Source: Bacillus kexueae (GTDB lineage: Bacteria > Bacillota > Bacilli > Bacillales > Aeribacillaceae). From it: a stretch of DNA of 64,000 nt. The notes beneath the pieces were generated by a model. That model was given only the letters and a program-made list of their open reading frames with translations. It was not told the origin of the DNA and did no database searches. Location: the NCBI RefSeq assembly GCF_022809095.1, contig NZ_JALAZE010000002.1, positions 372,001-436,000 on the forward strand, read 5' to 3'. The translations under genes were made by a program, and so were the position numbers. The stretch's first letter is position 1; each line of letters opens with the position of its first letter. Below are positions 60,228-64,000 of the stretch, one piece after another.

Positions 60228-61859
60228 TTGGAATTTGATATTCAAAAAATGATTTTTGAGTTCCTTGGTGGCCTTGGAATTTTCTTATTCGGAATTAAAT
60301 TAATGGGTGAAGGTTTACAAAAATCTGCAGGTGACAAATTAAGAGATATTTTAGACAGATTTACAACAAATCCTATTATGGGTATTCTAGCTGGTATTAT
60401 CGTCACAGTGTTAATCCAATCAAGTAGTGGAACAACAGTTCTAACGGTTGGATTAGTATCAGCTGGTTTTATGACTTTAAGACAAGCGATTGGCGTCATT
60501 ATGGGTGCAAACATCGGTACAACCATTACGGCATTCATCATTGGTATTGAAATAAAAGAATATGCGTTACCAATTATTTTTTTAGGTGCCGTTCTATTAT
60601 TCTTCTTTAAAAATAAAAAGGTTAATAGCGTTGGACAAATCTTCTTTGGATTTGGGGCCCTATTCTTTGGGTTAAATCTCATGGGCGATGGTATGAAGCC
60701 TCTTCGTTCTTTAGAGACATTCCATGATTTAACGGTGAGCATGAGTGAACAACCGCTATTAGGCGTACTAATCGGTACAGTTTTCACGATTATTGTACAA
60801 AGTTCAAGTGCGACAATTGGAATTCTTCAAGAGCTTCATGCCCAAGGATTGGTCGACTTAAGAGCAGCACTTCCGGTATTATTTGGAGATAATATTGGTA
60901 CAACGATTACTGCAGTCCTTGCATCACTCGGTGCTACAGTTGCGGCTAGACGTGCGGCTTTAACTCACGTAATCTTTAACTTAGTGGGTACAGCCATCTT
61001 CTTAATTATTCTGCCATTGTTCACGTCTATTATCGAAGCGATTAGTATGAACATGAACTTAAATGAACAAATGACGATTGCGTTTGCTCACGGTATTTTT
61101 AATACAACAAATACGCTTATTCAAGCACCGTTTATTGCAGGTTTAGCGTGGCTTGTAACAAAAATTATTCCAGGGGAAGATTTCGCTATTGAATATAAAC
61201 CGAAACATTTAGACCCTATATTCGTTGAGCAATCACCATCCATTGCTTTAGGTCAAGCGAAAGAAGAAGTTCTTCGAATGGGTAATTTCGCTTCCGTTGG
61301 ATTAGAAGAAGCGAAGCAATATGTATTTACAACAGATCGCAAACATCTAGAAACGACTAAGCAACTAGAAGATGCTATTAATAACTTAGACAGAAAAATT
61401 ACAGATTATTTAGTTCTTCTTTCGGCTAAAGATATGTCAAAGGTAGATTCTGAACAACATTCTATTTTAATGGACACAGTACGTGACATTGAGCGAATCG
61501 GGGATCATTTTGAAAACGTTGTTGAGTTAGTTGATTATCAAATGGCCAATAAAGTGACATTAACACAACAGGCTTATGATGACTTGAATGAAATGTTCGA
61601 TTTAGCGATTGAAGCGGTGAAGACATCGATGAAGGCACTGGATGAGAACGATGCATCACTTGCTTCAAAAGTGTTAAGCATTGAAGAAAAAATTGACAAA
61701 CTAGAACGTACAAACCGTAAGAAGCATATTCTTCGAATTAATGAGGGAATTTGTACGGGACAAGCTGGAATTGTCTTTGTTGATATCATTAGCAATATTG
61801 AAAGAATCTCAGATCACTGTGTGAATATTGCAGAAACTGTATTGGAAGCAAGAAAATAA
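60228..61859 (+). CDS. Na/Pi cotransporter family protein
   Basis: Protein of 543 residues with a TTG start behind gaggggtt. The two inverted-topology repeats of the NptA/Na-Pi cotransporter fold carry QSSSGTTVLTVGLV (near 64-77) and QSSSATIGILQEL (near 188-200), the paired QSSS ion/phosphate motifs. Eight to nine helices extend to about residue 310. The C-terminal third (about 340-540) is a PhoU-like helical domain (RDIERIGDHFENV, SNIERISDHCVN) that may regulate uptake. Monocistronic with its own terminator. Confidence 0.94.
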   Translation: MEFDIQKMIFEFLGGLGIFLFGIKLMGEGLQKSAGDKLRDILDRFTTNPIMGILAGIIVTVLIQSSSGTTVLTVGLVSAGFMTLRQAIGVIMGANIGTTITAFIIGIEIKEYALPIIFLGAVLLFFFKNKKVNSVGQIFFGFGALFFGLNLMGDGMKPLRSLETFHDLTVSMSEQPLLGVLIGTVFTIIVQSSSATIGILQELHAQGLVDLRAALPVLFGDNIGTTITAVLASLGATVAARRAALTHVIFNLVGTAIFLIILPLFTSIIEAISMNMNLNEQMTIAFAHGIFNTTNTLIQAPFIAGLAWLVTKIIPGEDFAIEYKPKHLDPIFVEQSPSIALGQAKEEVLRMGNFASVGLEEAKQYVFTTDRKHLETTKQLEDAINNLDRKITDYLVLLSAKDMSKVDSEQHSILMDTVRDIERIGDHFENVVELVDYQMANKVTLTQQAYDDLNEMFDLAIEAVKTSMKALDENDASLASKVLSIEEKIDKLERTNRKKHILRINEGICTGQAGIVFVDIISNIERISDHCVNIAETVLEARK

Positions 61860-61871
61860 TTTTTTTGAAAG

Positions 61872-61904
61872 TGGGTGTCCCAAAAGTAGCAGGGACACCC
61901 ATTT
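61872..61904 (+). terminator. Terminator of the Na/Pi cotransporter gene
   Basis: TGGGTGTCCC, 10-base loop, GGGACACCCA, then TTTAT. Confidence 0.9.
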
Positions 61905-62197
61905 ATCGAATGGCGGCGATTCCTACACGACCAGCAAGAGCCGAAGTCCCCTCAGACGAGCTTGCGAGTTGAGGAGGAGATGATTGAATGAACCTCTACT
62001 AAAAGCGGCCACGTCCTGTGGCCAACGCAGAGGCCAACACGTCCTCTGCAAGTCCGGAAAATGTTCGCCTTTCTCGGTTAAGTAAGTGCTTGACCAAAAT
62101 CAGCCATCTTTTAGAACCTTGTATATACTTACAAACAAAGCCAAATTATTGAGAGTTGAGATTACTTTCGATATTGTTAGACCTTTTTCAAAAGTGT
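61905..62197. repeat. Structured GC-rich intergenic remnant
   Basis: No gene. Two neighbouring hairpins: GGCCAC-GTCCT-GTGGCC (62007-62023) and GCAGAGG-9 bases-CCTCTGC (62027-62049). Before them lies CCTCAG...TTGAGG (about 61956-61974). GC content is much higher than in flanking DNA. It resembles decayed interspersed repeat elements common in Bacillaceae intergenic regions. Confidence 0.5.
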
Positions 62198-62226
62198 TTG
62201 ACAAATAATAGATGTAATGGTAAATT
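62198..62226 (+). promoter_or_regulatory. SigA-type promoter of the CAU tRNA
   Basis: TTGACA (62198-62203), 17-base spacer, TAAATT (62221-62226), 20 bases before the mature tRNA 5' end. Confidence 0.65.
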
Positions 62227-62246
62227 TTTATTGACATAACTACAAC

Positions 62247-62320
62247 GGACCCTTAGCTCAGCTGGTTAGAGCAGACGGCTCATAACCGTCCGGTCGCAGG
62301 TTCGAGTCCTGCAGGGTCCA
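62247..62320 (+). tRNA. tRNA with CAU anticodon, probably tRNA-Ile2 (annotation tools often give Met)
   Basis: 74 bases fold into a full cloverleaf: acceptor GGACCCT/AGGGTCC with discriminator A, D-loop AGCTCAGCTGGTTAGAGC, anticodon arm GACGG-CTCATAA-CCGTC with CAT at 62281-62283, and T-arm GCAGG-TTCGAGT-CCTGC. The CTCATAA loop and GG-CC acceptor resemble the minor isoleucine tRNA whose C34 becomes lysidine. The 3' CCA is not encoded. Confidence 0.95.
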
Positions 62321-62346
62321 TTCATAGCGAGATAGGATGTCAATAG

Positions 62347-62374
62347 GTCGCACTTGAAGGTTGCGACTTTTTTT
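62347..62374 (+). terminator. Terminator after the tRNA
   Basis: GTCGCA, 9-base loop, TGCGAC, then T7. Confidence 0.85.
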
Positions 62375-62550
62375 GTTACAGAAAGTTTAAGTTCAATAAA
62401 GTGTTAAAGTATTCTCTCTATAGTTTTTTTTGGTGTCTAGCTCCAAGTGCCATCAGCTCGGGTCGCTTCGGCCCTGCTGTGGCGACGGAAGCCTCCGCGC
62501 AGGTCCTCCAGCGCCCTTCGCCTAAGGACTTGCGCTTTGCGCTTTTCTTA
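62374..62550. repeat. Dispersed intergenic repeat, copy 2
   Basis: 177 bp closely matching copy 1 at 7541-7716 in the same orientation. It begins directly in the T-tract of the tRNA terminator. Differences include CTTCAAGCGTCATC versus CTCCAAGTGCCATC and GTCGCTTGGACC versus GTCGCTTCGGCC. Several changes keep potential pairing, which hints at a conserved secondary structure. Confidence 0.9.
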
Positions 62551-63011
62551 GTTCCTTTCAAATAGGAAAGTCGTTTTTGTACTTAATAAAAGACATTGTT
62601 CAGAGGAAATTTTACTTTGTAAAGGACCGATTTGACTCTACCTTGTATGCAGAGGAAGGGGCGAGACCACGCAGGTGGATGCTGTGGCTTGTAGAGAAAA
62701 GTGGCGCCCAACTAAACGCAGGTCGTTACATGGAAAACAAGTGTCTGAAACGGAATGTAAAATATTCTTCTTAAAACGGATGTAATAGTAACATGTATAT
62801 GAGTACAGCTTTTTTAATGAAAACGATGCTGAAAGGATAGCCGGCTATATTTTATTCGGAAATTGGTGCAATATTTTCTACGAAATTGGTCTGAAATTTG
62901 GGCGTTTAAATTGCAACAAGTTGCCAAGTTTGGTAATCTGAAAGTGAATCTTAACAAAAGGGTTTTATGCCAAATGTTAAGGGTACATACCTAATAAGGA
63001 GGAGATTTTAA
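62551..63011. other. Region before sodA
   Basis: About 460 bases with no convincing gene. Bases 62635-62696 are GC-richer, bracketed by CTCTAC/GTAGAG, and look like another decayed repeat. A possible sodA promoter, TTGCAA-17 bases-TAATCT, lies at about 62911-62939. CTTAACA/TGTTAAG forms an inverted repeat at about 62951-62981. Confidence 0.4.
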
Positions 63012-63620
63012 ATGGCTTTTGAATTACCAAAATTACCTTATGAATACGATGCTTTAGAGCCACATATCGACAAAGAAACTATGAATATTCACCACACTAA
63101 ACACCATAACGCATATGTTACAAACTTAAATGCGGCTTTAGAAGGAAATGAAGAACTTTTAAGCAAGTCTGTTGAGGAAGTTGTAGCAAACTTAGATGCT
63201 GTTCCTGAGGAGAAGCGCACTGCAGTTCGTAATAATGGTGGTGGCCATGCAAACCATACGTTATTCTGGACAATTTTATCTCCAAACGGTGGCGGTGCTC
63301 CAGCAGGCGAATTAGCAGATGCAATTAATGCTAAATTTGGTAGCTTCGAAAGCTTTAAAGAAGAGTTCTCTAAAGCAGCAGCTACTCGATTCGGATCTGG
63401 TTGGGCTTGGTTAGTTGTAAATAACGGTGAGTTGGAAGTAACAAGCACGCCAAACCAAGACTCTCCATTAATGGAAGGTAAAACGCCGATTTTAGGTCTA
63501 GATGTGTGGGAGCATGCTTACTACTTAAATTACCAAAACCGTCGTCCAGACTACATTTCAGCATTTTGGAATGTTGTAAACTGGGATGAAGTAGCGCGTC
63601 TTTACAATGAAGCAAAATAA
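63012..63620 (+). CDS. sodA: Superoxide dismutase [Mn]
   Basis: Mn/Fe superoxide dismutase of 202 residues converting superoxide to oxygen and peroxide. Metal ligands: His in NIHHTKHH (near 27), His in HANHTLFW (near 82), and Asp and His in [16 protein letters not shown] (near 164-168). GGHANH and the Gly-Gly pattern near GNEE fit the Mn-type Bacillus enzyme. A strong aaggaggag precedes the ATG. The length equals B. subtilis SodA. Confidence 0.98.
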   Translation: MAFELPKLPYEYDALEPHIDKETMNIHHTKHHNAYVTNLNAALEGNEELLSKSVEEVVANLDAVPEEKRTAVRNNGGGHANHTLFWTILSPNGGGAPAGELADAINAKFGSFESFKEEFSKAAATRFGSGWAWLVVNNGELEVTSTPNQDSPLMEGKTPILGLDVWEHAYYLNYQNRRPDYISAFWNVVNWDEVARLYNEAK

Positions 63621-63637
63621 TTGAATCGACTAGTAAG

Positions 63638-63682
63638 AAGGTAGGTCATTTATAGTTGAATGGTCTACCTTCTTTATTTTTG
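63638..63682 (+). terminator. Terminator after sodA
   Basis: AAGGTAGGTCATT, 8-base loop, AATGGTCTACCTT (two mismatches), then CTTTATTTTT. Confidence 0.85.
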
Positions 63683-63757
63683 GGAAATGTAAATTTTAGT
63701 ACATAACTTCCTTTTCAACAGGCAAACTATTTTTAGACGTTGAAGGGGAGTTTGAAT

Positions 63758-64000
63758 ATGTCGAAATGGAAAAAAATATTTGGTGACGTAGAGGTAAATC
63801 GTGATTTGATTCTTTTGCTACTAATCGGAGGTCTTTATTCATTAAGCATCGCACTTTCAAACACGTTTGTGAACGTTTATTTATGGAAACAATCAGGAAA
63901 ATTTGTCGATATCGGAATATATAATTTGTTTAGTGTCATCTTTCAGCCATTAACTTTCATCTTTGCGGGAAGACTAGCAAAGCGAGTAGACCGTGTAATT
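63758..64000 (+). CDS. yqgE: MFS transporter YqgE, 3' end missing
   Basis: Frame open from the ATG at 63758 (aaggggag 8 bases upstream) to the right edge; 81 codons visible. It starts MSKWKKIFGDVEVNRDLILL, followed by a first membrane helix (LLLIGGLYSLSIALSNTFVNVYLW) and a second one ending in FAGRLAKRVDRV, the MFS helix 2-3 loop pattern. The position after sodA matches YqgE in B. subtilis. The substrate is unknown. Confidence 0.82.
   Translation, partial: MSKWKKIFGDVEVNRDLILLLLIGGLYSLSIALSNTFVNVYLWKQSGKFVDIGIYNLFSVIFQPLTFIFAGRLAKRVDRVI

Noticed and set aside
60242-60787. Reverse frame of 181 codons
   Set aside because: Fully antisense to the strongly supported Na/Pi cotransporter gene; Pro/Ile-rich composition typical of a shadow frame; no Shine-Dalgarno.
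62229-62240. TTGACA directly before the CAU tRNA as its promoter
   Set aside because: Its -10 would fall inside the mature tRNA; the TTGACA at 62198 with TAAATT at 62221 fits instead.
62577-62774. Forward frame of 65 codons before sodA
   Set aside because: Runs across a repeat-like GC-rich segment; no Shine-Dalgarno; likely chance.

Overview
The window is a low-GC, AT-rich chromosomal segment from an endospore-forming member of the Bacillaceae. Evidence for this is the sporulation genes (gpr, spoIIP, yqfC, yqfD), the HrcA/CIRCE heat-shock operon, a sigma-W promoter, a T-box before glyQS, and near-complete gene-order agreement with the comE-to-sodA region of Bacillus subtilis. It is mostly conserved core genome. 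There is no phage, transposase, CRISPR array or obvious genomic island. The accessory material is limited to intergenic repeats and a few inserted or relocated genes near the right end.

Layout. 1-7508: end of comEB, comEC, small reverse gene yqzM, holA, reverse rpsT, gpr, spoIIP, yqxA. 7541-7716: repeat copy 1. 7927-19119: lepA, hemW and the seven-gene heat-shock operon hrcA-grpE-dnaK-dnaJ-prmA-rsmE-mtaB. 19185-19975: a stretch almost free of genes. 19976-30109: deoC, rpsU-yqeY, the sigma-W operon yqeZ-floA-yqfB, sporulation genes yqfC-yqfD, phoH, pgpH-ybeY-dgkA. 30206-41405: cdd-era, yqzL, recO, T-box glyQ-glyS, ccpN-ppsR, yaiI-dnaG-sigA. 41757-53214: an acyl-CoA dehydrogenase with catabolite-repression-like sites, cccA, trmK-yqfO, reverse ispH and yqfQ, cshB-nfo, reverse yqfT, yqfU, and a zinc block (ABC ATPase, permease, Zur). 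53271-64000: yqfW, yqfX, ispG, yqfZ, an MFS transporter, a chemoreceptor, yqgB, a Na/Pi cotransporter, a CAU tRNA, repeat copy 2, sodA and the start of yqgE.

The genes mainly serve translation (rpsT, lepA, rpsU, glyQS, ybeY, era, and rRNA/tRNA modification by rsmE, mtaB, trmK, prmA), replication and transcription initiation (holA, dnaG, sigA), DNA repair (recO, nfo), competence, spore formation and germination, protein folding, isoprenoid synthesis (ispG, ispH), c-di-AMP turnover and metal or phosphate homeostasis.

The most interesting structural observation is that two sporulation genes, spoIIP and yqfC, share one arrangement. A terminator-like hairpin buries the Shine-Dalgarno in its right arm, the U-tract lies between Shine-Dalgarno and start codon, and a sigma-E-like -10 element lies in the loop. 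Read-through mRNA would then be both attenuated and untranslatable, while mRNA started inside the loop would be free. Other points are a dispersed repeat of about 176 bp found twice, each directly behind a terminator; a hairpin plus U-tract in the rpsT leader; starts of ccpN and yqfU that fit standard rules poorly; and two unlisted small genes, yqzM and yqzL, recognised from their translations.
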